A stretch of 5,288 nucleotides of DNA from Holophagaceae bacterium UBA692 (GCA_002297665.1 DBMS01000297.1:1-5288); one strand, 5' to 3'. Shown: positions 1-5,270, numbered from the stretch's first letter. Notes: a model not told the origin generated them from the letters alone. Numbers and translations: made by a program.

Positions 1-122
1 GTTCAGCCCCTGGAGATTGTTATGGCAGCTTCGGGCTGACGGGTCGGGATCCCTTGGTGGGGCGCAGGCTTCCCGGTCAAGTCCTCTAGGTGTGGTCGGA
101 TACGTGAAATATAGACGCATTC
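1..122. other. Left edge, no confident gene
   Basis: I see no gene I can support here. Short open frames run off the left edge on both strands, but their codon use lacks the strong third-position G/C bias of the real genes in this window. TCAGCCC at 3-9 can pair with GGGCTGA at 33-39 across a long loop of 23 bases. No T-rich tract follows it, so it is not a convincing terminator. Confidence 0.4.
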
Positions 123-151
123 TTGACTCCCCGCCGGTTTGACCTTACATT
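123..151 (+). promoter_or_regulatory. Putative sigma70-type promoter of the XRE gene
   Basis: TTGACT at 123-128 is a good -35 box. It is followed after 17 bases by TACATT at 146-151, which matches four of six -10 positions. Transcription would start near 158, inside the first operator-like repeat, leaving a leader of roughly 45 bases before the ATG at 205. A second TTGAC (139-143) has no well-spaced -10 partner. The call rests on consensus matching only. Confidence 0.5.
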
Positions 152-188
152 TACCGCGTATCCGGTAAGATTACCCTTGAAGCGGTAA
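151..188. promoter_or_regulatory. Tandem operator-like inverted repeats in front of the XRE gene
   Basis: Two inverted repeats of the same design stand side by side. TTACCG-N6-CGGTAA lies at 151-168 and TTACCC-N6-CGGTAA at 171-188. They have the same 6-base spacer, and their centres are exactly 20 bp apart, about two helical turns. The first overlaps the proposed -10 box and start point. Dyads of this type next to an HTH gene are usual autorepression sites of XRE regulators, so I infer that the downstream HTH protein binds here as dimers on one face of the DNA and represses itself. Confidence 0.65.
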
Positions 189-204
189 ACGATGGCGTGT
201 GTAG

Positions 205-1017
205 ATGGTAACAAGAATGAATAATCTGCTTACAGTTACAAATTCGATCCCAACGAGAGGTCTCATCGGCAAGAAGCTCCGCGACCTCCGGAAGGGCCGG
301 GGGCTGTCCCAGCGTGAGTTCGGCCGGATCCTGGGGCTCTCCCAGAGCGCCATTTCCGAGGTCGAGCTTGGGCAGAGCTCGCTTTCCGCGGAGCAGTTCC
401 TCCAGGTGCTCAAGTTCTTCAATGTGCTCGCCAGCCATTTCGATCCTGCCCCTGGCGACACCGGCGGGGCCATCCAGAAGGCCTTGGCCGCCCACGGCGC
501 GAACCACCTGGCAGAGGATCCCAACCTCCTTCCCAGCGAGAACCTGGCCCGGGTCGATTCGATTCTTCGGGAAGCCCTGGTCTCCGGGGAGAACCCCAGG
601 GCCCTGACTGCTCTCGCCCCGGTCATCATCCGCAACATCGGCCAGATCAACCTGCCGAAGCTTTTCGTCCAGTTCAAGGATTTCCACCTGGAGAACCGCT
701 ACGGGTGGTTGCTCGACAATATCCTGGCCGCCATCGCCCTCGCCCGCGGGCAGGCGCCTTCCCGGAAGGAGGCCCTCGCGCTCACCAAGGCCGCTGGGGT
801 CCTGCAAAGCCACCGTGACCGGGTCTTCGCCGGGGGCACCGTTCAGGACGCCCCCTTCGAGGACTACTTGGGGCTGCCCTTCGCCAGCCCCAAGACGAAG
901 CAGGATGTCCTACGGAATCGCTCTGCGATTTCCCAGGCCTGGAACATCCTCACCACGATCCAGCCCGCGGATTTTGCCGTGGCCATTCAGGAAAGTTATG
1001 GCCCCGACGCCCATTGA
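205..1017 (+). CDS. XRE-family HTH regulator, partner of a nucleotidyltransferase gene
   Basis: A 270-residue protein with a clear XRE/Cro-like helix-turn-helix at about residues 20-80. The turn and recognition helices are SQREFGRILG (35-44) and SQSAISEVELG (46-56). The remaining 190 residues, rich in Leu and Ala, match no family I can name; they are longer than a plain repressor needs and probably hold a partner- or effector-binding domain. There is no signal peptide or membrane segment. The start at 205 has no strong Shine-Dalgarno sequence, and the ATG at 217 (residue 5) is equally possible. The gene ends inside the next one: its stop at 1015-1017 overlaps the nucleotidyltransferase start at 998 by 20 bases, so the two were cotranscribed and probably translationally coupled. 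An HTH gene overlapping a nucleotidyltransferase gene resembles AbiE-like (AbiEi/AbiEii) antitoxin/toxin pairs, but the toxin role is inference. Confidence 0.85.
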   Translation: MVTRMNNLLTVTNSIPTRGLIGKKLRDLRKGRGLSQREFGRILGLSQSAISEVELGQSSLSAEQFLQVLKFFNVLASHFDPAPGDTGGAIQKALAAHGANHLAEDPNLLPSENLARVDSILREALVSGENPRALTALAPVIIRNIGQINLPKLFVQFKDFHLENRYGWLLDNILAAIALARGQAPSRKEALALTKAAGVLQSHRDRVFAGGTVQDAPFEDYLGLPFASPKTKQDVLRNRSAISQAWNILTTIQPADFAVAIQESYGPDAH

Positions 1018-1366
1018 ACGCTTCCTCCTGGCCATTGATGTGCAATGGCCGGCGACCGTACCCCGGATCCCCTTCAGGGTACTCGGCTCGACCGCCCTCA
1101 GGCTCCAGACGGCCTACATTCGCGGCACCAAGGACAGCGATGTCCTCGGCGTCGATCCGATCATCGGCCGGGTCGCACAAGATCTGCTTGCCCTGGCGGG
1201 CAAGGACACGCTCCTGCATCGGCAGCTGGCGAAGCGCTCGAGCTCCGCGTCCGAGATGATGAGCCGGGCCCCCACTCGCTTTCCACGCAACTGGCCTTCC
1301 TTCAGGAGCCGGAAGATGAGGGTGCGGCCCAGGCTGAGCAACTCGGCGGCCTCTTCGACCTCGTAG
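998..1366 (+). pseudogene. Truncated nucleotidyltransferase (DUF6036/AbiEii-like)
   Basis: The frame opens at ATG 998 inside the end of the XRE gene. Residues 1-75 look native: FRVLGSTALRLQT (27-38) is the GS-type nucleotidyltransferase signature, and GTKDSDVL (43-50) carries the D-x-D metal-binding pair; LLALAGKDTLLHR follows. From memory, related proteins are around 200 residues and continue after this point with a strand carrying a further acidic residue. Here, after about residue 75 (nucleotide 1222), the sequence turns into Arg/Ser-rich nonsense that is the antisense of an excisionase-like gene, ending at TAG 1366. The fold cannot be completed, so the protein should be inactive. In this kind of pair the nucleotidyltransferase would be the toxin or effector and the upstream HTH protein its regulator. 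I am confident of the family and the break, less of the exact subfamily. Confidence 0.75.
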
Positions 1367-1434
1367 GCCTTCTTGCGGGGGCTCTGACGCTGCTCGGCGC
1401 CGGGGACCTCGACGGTGATCTGCTGGCGTTTCAT
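1114..1434 (-). pseudogene. Excisionase-like MerR/HTH_17 DNA-binding protein with altered C-terminus
   Basis: The frame on the minus strand starts at ATG 1434 with AGGAG at 1439-1443, four bases upstream. Residues 22-68 (KAYEVEEAAELLSLGRT ... GARLIISDAELERF) are a textbook winged-helix domain of the excisionase/HTH_17 type: helix-turn-helix, then the basic hairpin and the final 'D-LE-F' helix. Proteins of this type usually stop soon after that helix. Here the frame runs about 37 residues further (residues 70-106) into the antisense of the nucleotidyltransferase gene, giving a Cys/Arg/Ser-rich tail, so the native stop has been lost at the junction near 1225. The DNA-binding domain is complete and the protein might still fold. 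Such proteins direct excision by tyrosine integrases or regulate element genes. It lies outside the attachment repeats of the integrase element at 1865-5288 and probably belongs to an older island. Confidence 0.7.
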
Positions 1435-1468
1435 GGGACTCCTGGGGAATTCGGGGTTGGTTGGGTAG

Positions 1469-1552
1469 TTCGACCGGTTTCACGTGATGAAGTCGCTGGG
1501 CGAGGCGGTGGACGAGGTGCGGCGCCAGGAGGTCAAAGACTGTCCGGAGCTG
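1469..1552 (+). pseudogene. Fragment of an ISL3-family transposase
   Basis: Read in the frame following TAG at 1466, the 28 codons give FDRFHVMKSLGEAVDEVR and then RQEVKDCPEL. The D-(K/R)-FH-(V/I)-(M/V)-K ... EAVD-VRR-E pattern is the central part of ISL3-family transposases and includes the second Asp of the DDE triad (FDRFH). A complete enzyme has around 400 residues; here only the middle survives. The codon after Leu begins unrelated sequence, and a stop lies directly in front of the Phe. The open frame itself runs on to 1702, but past 1552 it looks non-native. It points towards the probable IS terminus at 1788-1816. It is a dead remnant. Confidence 0.65.
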
Positions 1553-1787
1553 TGGAAGATCCACCTGCCGTCGCCGTCGCCCATCGGACCCCCGTCCAGG
1601 GGCCGATGGCGCGACCGCAGTCTCCACGCCGCAGCTATGCGGTCAGGCGAAGGATCGGGCCCACCACCCCTGTCACGGGCACCCAGGTTGCCATGGGCGT
1701 GATGAAGCGAAGCGAAGGCGTCCCCTGGCTGGGTGAGCCGGTCAGGATGCCTGGAGTCGCCGCCCGAAATGACGGAGTTTTAACCCC

Positions 1788-1816
1788 GGGTCACCCACAC
1801 CATTCAGCGAAGAGCC
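1788..1816. repeat. Probable ISL3-family terminal inverted repeat (right end)
   Basis: Read on the minus strand from 1816 inwards, the sequence begins GGCTCTTCGCTGAATGG and continues with GTGTGGGTGACCC. ISL3-family ends typically begin GGCTCTT, with a GTGGGT box close inside. The position, downstream of a transposase fragment in the matching orientation, fits the right-hand IR. I find no matching left IR and no 8-bp target duplication in the window, so the insertion sequence is incomplete. The call rests on recall of family ends, not on an alignment. Confidence 0.5.
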
Positions 1817-1825
1817 GAAAAACTA

Positions 1826-1847
1826 ACGGCCACTCGTAAGTGGCCGT
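1826..1847. terminator. Bidirectional hairpin terminator next to the displaced tRNA fragment
   Basis: A perfect 9-bp stem (ACGGCCACT / AGTGGCCGT) closes a CGTA loop. On the minus strand it is followed by TAGTTTTTC, on the plus strand by TCATTTCTTGCTTT, so it can stop transcription both ways. It lies just downstream of the tRNA 3' end and was probably the original terminator of the tRNA-Val gene before the element displaced it. Confidence 0.75.
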
Positions 1848-1864
1848 CATTTCTTGCTTTGCTT

Positions 1865-1909
1865 TGGTTGGCGCGAGTGGAATCGAACCACCGACCCCTA
1901 CCGTGTCAA
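1865..1909 (-). tRNA. Displaced 3' fragment of tRNA-Val(GAC); attachment-site copy
   Basis: On the minus strand this reads as the 3' part of a tRNA: anticodon loop TTGACAC (anticodon GAC), 3' anticodon-stem strand GGTAG, a T arm with TTCGATT loop and paired GGTGG/CCACT stem, acceptor strand CGCGCCA, discriminator A and an encoded CCA. On the 5' side the similarity stops: the bases that should be CTACC are CGGCT, and no D arm or 5' acceptor strand (expected TGGCGCG) follows. It is therefore not a functional gene but the part displaced when an element integrated at the anticodon loop, a usual crossover point for tyrosine integrases. A second copy of the same 3' end starts at 5271. Confidence 0.85.
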
Positions 1910-2025
1910 AGCCGGCCTGGCGTGTATTTCGGAGGTTTTGCAGCATTTGCGTCGTGCGCATGTATTGAAAATAAAGATATTAATGTAAATTTCGGCTTGA
2001 GGTGTCAGACCCCATCCGGGAACAT

Positions 2026-2049
2026 GTTTTGGACACGTGGGGGACACGC
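2026..2049 (+). repeat. Left arm-type repeat (paired GGACAC boxes)
   Basis: This 24-bp sequence begins GTTTTGGACAC and holds two GGACAC boxes 11 bp apart, one helical turn. It matches the copy at 5184-5207 at 22 of 24 positions in the same orientation. It lies about 117 bp inside the left att copy and 10 bp upstream of the integrase ribosome binding site, so it is a probable integrase arm-binding site that could also let the integrase control its own gene. The stretch between it and the tRNA fragment (about 1960-1990) is notably AT-rich, as in many attP regions. Confidence 0.65.
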
Positions 2050-2067
2050 GTCGCAAGCAGGAGCGGC

Positions 2068-3444
2068 ATGGGTAGGACCAAGAAATCAGCGACACTGGAC
2101 AACCGTACCAACCGCTTGAAGTTGGAGGCTGGCTTGCGCCATCAGACCCCGCTGGCGGCGGGCTTCTACCTGGCCTACCGGCGGCCCCGGTCGGAACAAG
2201 CTGGATCCTGGCTTGCGCGCTGGAAGGACAAGGGGGAGAAGGTCGACAAGCAGCTTCGCATCGGCGACGCCGACGACTACACGGAGGCCGACGGGATCCG
2301 CATCCTGAACTACGCCCAGGCCCAGAAGAAGGCCGAGGCTTGGTTCCAGGAGGCGGTGCACCTTCTGGAACTGGAACGGGGTGGCGAGGTGGTCCCAGCC
2401 GGTCCTTATTCGGTCGCGGATGCCTGGTCCGACTACCTCGACGATGCCCGCCGCCGCGCCGTCAAAGGTCTCAAGATCATGGACCAGACCGCCAAGGCGC
2501 ACATCCTCCCCACCCTGGGCGAACTGCCCGTGGCCAAGCTCACACGCAAGCGGATCGAGACCTGGCACGAGGCGCTCTCCACGGCACCGCGAAGGAGCAA
2601 TCGGAAGGTGCCGGAGGGCGAGGAGCCCGCGCCGCCCTTGAATCCCCCCAAGGACGAGCTTAGGGCCCGGCGCGACACCGCCAACCGGATCCTCACGAAC
2701 CTGAAGGCCGCCCTGAATTTCGCGGCCGCCCAACGCCGCGTGGTGGGTGCGACGCCCTGGCGGGAGGTCAAACCCTTCCAGCGGACCACCTCCCAGCGGG
2801 TCCGGTTCCTGAACGTCGAGGAGCAGCGCAAGCTGGTGGCGGCCTGCGAGCCCGACCTCCGCTCCCTGGTGATGGGGGCCCTCTATACCGGAGGCCGCTA
2901 TGGGGAGCTCTGCAAGGTCCTCGTCCGGGACTTCGACCCGATCCACCGGACGCTGTTCATCCAGTGGGGGAAGGGCAAGGGGGACGCCGTGAGCCGCTCG
3001 GTTTCCCTGTCGAAGGAGGCCGTGGCCTGGTTCAAGGCCTTCACCAAGGGGCGGGACCCGGACGAATTGATGTGGAGGCGCACAGCCGTCACCCGGACCA
3101 AACGTCTCACGCTGCTCCACGATCCGAACGGTTGGACCGACTACGACCAGGTCTTCGCCATGGAGAAGGCCGTGAAGGCCGCGGGCATCGCGATCGTGAC
3201 CTTCCATGAACTGCGCCACACGTACGCGTCCGGCCTGATCAATGCCGGCGTGCCACTGATGTTCGTGGCCAAGCAACTGGGCCATGCCGATACCCGGATG
3301 TGCGAACGGCACTACGGGCACATTGCCCGCCAGGCCCTCGCAGCCTCCATCGAACAGCTAAGTCCCAAGCTCGGGTTGTTCAAGCCGCCGAAGGCGAACC
3401 GTCCCGATGCGGTGAAGTCAAAGAAGAAGAGCCGGATTGCTTGA
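2068..3444 (+). CDS. int: Tyrosine recombinase / integrase
   Basis: A 458-residue integrase that cuts and rejoins DNA at the tRNA-Val attachment site. The N-terminus (residues about 20-95, with WLARW and the ADD-DADG-like block GDADDYTEADG) is the arm-binding-like region common in tRNA-targeting integrases. The core-binding domain starts near YSVADAWSDYL (about 112), and the catalytic domain covers about 250-430. The full catalytic set is present: Arg277 in TGGRYGEL, Lys302 or Lys304 in the WGKGKG beta turn, His380 and Arg383 in HELRH, His406 in LGH, and the nucleophile Tyr416 in RHYGH. The C-terminus is a basic tail. I choose ATG 2068 because AGGAG at 2059-2063 stands four bases before it; an in-frame GTG at 2002 would place the arm-type repeat inside the coding region. 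It appears intact, and the DUF3800 gene follows after 65 bp. Confidence 0.93.
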   Translation: MGRTKKSATLDNRTNRLKLEAGLRHQTPLAAGFYLAYRRPRSEQAGSWLARWKDKGEKVDKQLRIGDADDYTEADGIRILNYAQAQKKAEAWFQEAVHLLELERGGEVVPAGPYSVADAWSDYLDDARRRAVKGLKIMDQTAKAHILPTLGELPVAKLTRKRIETWHEALSTAPRRSNRKVPEGEEPAPPLNPPKDELRARRDTANRILTNLKAALNFAAAQRRVVGATPWREVKPFQRTTSQRVRFLNVEEQRKLVAACEPDLRSLVMGALYTGGRYGELCKVLVRDFDPIHRTLFIQWGKGKGDAVSRSVSLSKEAVAWFKAFTKGRDPDELMWRRTAVTRTKRLTLLHDPNGWTDYDQVFAMEKAVKAAGIAIVTFHELRHTYASGLINAGVPLMFVAKQLGHADTRMCERHYGHIARQALAASIEQLSPKLGLFKPPKANRPDAVKSKKKSRIA

Positions 3445-3509
3445 TTGGGTGGCCCAGGAACCGTCGCCACCGAAGCCCATTTTGAGATTCCTTTTGGATT
3501 ACCATCACC

Positions 3510-4253
3510 ATGCCATTCAGTCAGTACATCGCCTACGTGGACGAAAGCGGGGACCACAGCCTCGAACGCATCAACCAGGAATTCCCCCTGTTCGTCCTAT
3601 CCTTCTGCATCTTCCGGAAGGAGGATCTGCTTCGGCGGGTTGTCCCGAGCCTTCTGGACTTCAAGTTCAGGCATTTCGGGCACGATTGCGTCGTCCTGCA
3701 CGAGATGGACATCCGGAAACAGCGGGGGGACTTCTCGATCCTCAGGGATGCCGCCCTGCGCGACGCCTTCCAGCGGGATCTCTCGGGTGTCCTGGACGCG
3801 GCTCCCTTCAGCATCATCGCCACGGTGGTCAAGAAGCACGCGTTCCGGACCTGTGATGCCAAGGATGAGCACGTCTACCATCTGGCCATGGGATTCGCCC
3901 TGGAGCGCCTGCATCGTTTCGTCGTGGAGCAGGGGGAGGGCGACCTCAAGACCCATGTGGTCGTGGAATGTCGCGGGGCCACGGAAGACCGGGATCTGGA
4001 ACTGGAGTTTCGAAGGATTTGCGATGGCAAGAATGGCCTGGACCATCGGCTGCCGTTCGAGGTTGCCTTCGCGGACAAGAAGACCAATTCCTGCGGACTG
4101 CAGGTTGCGGACCTCGTGGCCCGCCCTGTCGGGCGGGTGATGCTGGATCCGCCCGGGCGCCTGAATCGGGCCTGGGAGATCATCGAGCGGAAGCTGTTCC
4201 GGCCCGACACCGCCGCTACCTACCAGGGGTGGGGTCTTCAGGTTTTCCCCTGA
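3510..4253 (+). CDS. DUF3800 domain protein, predicted RNase H-fold enzyme
   Basis: A complete 247-residue DUF3800 protein. The defining N-terminal motif YVDESGD gives Asp11, Glu12 and Asp15; the second conserved block VVLHEMDIRK gives His64 and Asp67; VVVECRGATED gives Glu153 and Asp160; the C-terminal QVADLVARPVGR gives Gln198 and Asp201. The spread of acidic residues fits the predicted RNase H/integrase-like fold, so a metal-dependent nuclease activity is plausible but, to my knowledge, unproven for most of the family. No signal peptide or membrane helix is seen. The gene starts 65 bp after the integrase with only a weak ribosome binding site and no terminator between, so it is probably cotranscribed. 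DUF3800 genes often ride on mobile elements and in defence islands. Here it is the only intact cargo, which suggests a role in defence or element maintenance (inference). Confidence 0.9.
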   Translation: MPFSQYIAYVDESGDHSLERINQEFPLFVLSFCIFRKEDLLRRVVPSLLDFKFRHFGHDCVVLHEMDIRKQRGDFSILRDAALRDAFQRDLSGVLDAAPFSIIATVVKKHAFRTCDAKDEHVYHLAMGFALERLHRFVVEQGEGDLKTHVVVECRGATEDRDLELEFRRICDGKNGLDHRLPFEVAFADKKTNSCGLQVADLVARPVGRVMLDPPGRLNRAWEIIERKLFRPDTAATYQGWGLQVFP

Positions 4254-4262
4254 ATAGTCGAA

Positions 4263-4288
4263 GGGCCTTGACGTAACCATCAAGGCCC
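4263..4288. terminator. Hairpin downstream of the DUF3800 gene
   Basis: A perfect 9-bp stem (GGGCCTTGA / TCAAGGCCC) closes an 8-base loop, ten bases after the DUF3800 stop codon. No T tract follows on either strand, so it is not a classical intrinsic terminator. It may still end the int-DUF3800 transcript or protect its 3' end. Confidence 0.5.
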
Positions 4289-4460
4289 AGCGCCGGTCGA
4301 GTAAGCCCAACCCACTTGCCTAAAGAATGGGGCGCTCGGGTCGAATTTTCAAGGTGGAATGTAACCGATCCGCCCCCCGAGAAGGGATCGGATGCGCAAG
4401 GCGAGGAACCGAAGGAGCGCACTTTCTGGTCGTGCCGGCCCTGGGCGAAATAGAAATCGA

Positions 4461-4480
4461 GGTGCGGCCTTGACCGCACC
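4461..4480. other. GC-rich hairpin
   Basis: GGTGCGG (4461-4467) pairs perfectly with CCGCACC (4474-4480) around a 6-base loop. No T tract follows. A second, looser stem lies upstream: CCGATCC at 4365-4371 with GGATCGG at 4385-4391. Their role is unknown; they may be structural elements of a non-coding or origin region. Confidence 0.4.
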
Positions 4481-4593
4481 CCGGTATTTGAAGTCCAGCG
4501 GGGCGAACCCTATCGAGCCGACCTGCGGCACTGAACCATGGCACAAGGTACCGTCGTTGACGCAAGGGCACAAGATCCTGTTCCGGAACCGGA

Positions 4594-4702
4594 GGGAATC
4601 CTTGCCATTCGAGGTGGAATTCCGGGAACCGTGGGAATCCCCATCACCGGCAAGGCGGTCAGCAGTTCCCGGGACCCGTTGGCCTGTGGGAATGTGGGAA
4701 CC
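4594..4702. repeat. Cluster of GGGAA(T/C) words, possible iterons
   Basis: GGGAATC occurs at 4594 and 4633, GGGAACC at 4624 and 4696, and GGGAATG at 4688, all in the same orientation. Two close pairs are spaced 9 and 8 bp (4624/4633 and 4688/4696). The cluster ends just past the 3' end of the DUF927 remnant. Short repeats beside a replication gene are often iterons of an origin. The copies are short and irregularly spaced, so this is tentative. Confidence 0.35.
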
Positions 4703-4720
4703 GCGCCCGGTTCCAGAGTC

Positions 4721-5092
4721 TCAAGCCCCACCCTCACCGGCCTCCGCCTGGCGCTGGCGATAGGACTCCAGTCCCCGGCCCGTGATGATGTAGAAGCGCT
4801 CCGTACCTCGGCCAGGGACTTTGACGTTCTTCTGGAACCGCAATTTCCCGGATTCGGCCACGGCCTCCAGCAGGCCGGTTTCCGCGCATGCCCTGGCAAC
4901 CTCCTTGGGCCCGTGGCCCTCGCAGGCGTCCCTCCAACCCTCGGCATGGAAAAGGTAGTCCAGCCGGTCGTTCCCATCCCGGCGGCGAAAGCCGGCGCAA
5001 TTGGCAACCCTTTCGCCCTGGTTGTCCCAGTCGGCGAAGCGGGAGGAACCGTGGCGTTCAATGAACCCGAGAACGGCCGCCAGGCCGCGGCA
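4721..5092 (-). pseudogene. 3' remnant of a DUF927 replication helicase/primase-type gene
   Basis: On the minus strand the last 120 or so codons encode the C-terminal region typical of large DUF927 proteins of phages and integrative elements: a short winged-helix-like unit (GLAAVLGFIERHGSSRFADW), then NCAGFRRR ... DYLFHAEGWRDAC, GPKEVARACAETGLL, and RFYIITGRGLE. Complete proteins are far larger (several hundred residues) with an ATPase core, and serve replication of the element. The native similarity begins near 5092. Upstream the frame stays open to 5242 but is Arg/Ser/Pro-rich and crosses the arm repeat and the terminator, so it is not original protein. The native stop appears kept. Without its ATPase part the gene is dead, so the element has lost its own replication function. 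It points away from the right att site, convergent with int-DUF3800. Confidence 0.75.
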
Positions 5093-5183
5093 AGGGATAT
5101 CAATCCTTCCTCTGGATGCACAAGACCCAAGGCTCGACCTCCCTCGCTGAAGTCTTGCGGAGGTTGGGGAAGGCAGCCTCCGT

Positions 5184-5207
5184 GTTTTGGACACCTGGTG
5201 GACACGC
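5184..5207 (+). repeat. Right arm-type repeat (paired GGACAC boxes)
   Basis: A direct repeat of 2026-2049, matching at 22 of 24 positions, with two GGACAC boxes 11 bp apart. It lies 64 bp inside the right tRNA copy. With the left copy it frames the attachment core once the element is circular, as expected for the two arms of an attP site bound by the integrase N-terminus. Confidence 0.65.
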
Positions 5208-5233
5208 CCCTCAACCCGCTGCCCGACAAAGGA

Positions 5234-5257
5234 ACAGGGCACCCAAAGGTGCCCTGT
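5234..5257. terminator. Hairpin terminator downstream of the right tRNA-Val copy
   Basis: A 10-bp stem (ACAGGGCACC / GGTGCCCTGT) closes a CAAA loop. On the plus strand it is followed by TTTCTTGCTTTTTT. The stem can be extended by one A-T pair. On the minus strand it follows the tRNA 3' end but is trailed by CCTTTGTC, a weaker T tract. It is placed to end both tRNA transcription coming from the right and any plus-strand transcription leaving the element. Confidence 0.75.
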
Positions 5258-5270
5258 TTTCTTGCTTTTT

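Larger units (their letters stand above)
1444..1825. other. Gene-poor debris between the xis-like gene and the tRNA fragment
   Basis: No intact gene is visible in these 380 bases. They hold a scrap of ISL3-family transposase at 1469-1552, about 230 bases I cannot assign, and a probable ISL3 end at 1788-1816. A long plus-strand frame crosses the region but is Pro/Arg-rich, belongs to no family I know, and is antisense to the xis-like gene further left. The stretch is best read as decayed insertion-sequence DNA. Confidence 0.5.
4254..4720. other. Unassigned stretch with hairpins and repeats
   Basis: I see no confident gene in these 467 bases. They hold hairpins at 4263-4288, 4365-4391 and 4461-4480, a 13-bp near-repeat TTC(A/G)AGGTGGAAT at 4348-4360 and 4608-4620, and five GGGAA words between 4594 and 4702. 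One plus-strand frame is open from 4277 to TGA 4532 except for a TAG at 4451. Its codons look partly gene-like but match no family I know. The stretch could hold the element's origin or decayed coding DNA. Confidence 0.4.

Noticed and set aside
1..120. Minus-strand frame from ATG 120 running off the left edge, with GGGGAG upstream
   Set aside because: Its third codon positions are only mildly GC-rich compared with the real genes, the 40 visible residues match nothing, and the putative ribosome site lies in the XRE promoter.
1865..1940. Complete tRNA gene at the left att copy
   Set aside because: The anticodon stem pairs poorly, and no D arm or 5' acceptor strand TGGCGCG follows, so only the 3' part is present.
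2002..2067. GTG at 2002 as an upstream start for the integrase
   Set aside because: It would put the arm-type repeat inside the coding region and has no good ribosome binding site; ATG 2068 has AGGAG just upstream.
1859..2119. Plus-strand frame beginning LARVESNHRPLPCQS
   Set aside because: This is the well-known false translation of a tRNA 3' end read on the opposite strand; it overlaps the tRNA-Val fragment.
2086..3321. Long minus-strand frame across the integrase gene
   Set aside because: It is the antisense shadow of a complete integrase with all catalytic residues; the frame is Gly/Leu/Pro-rich and has no motifs.
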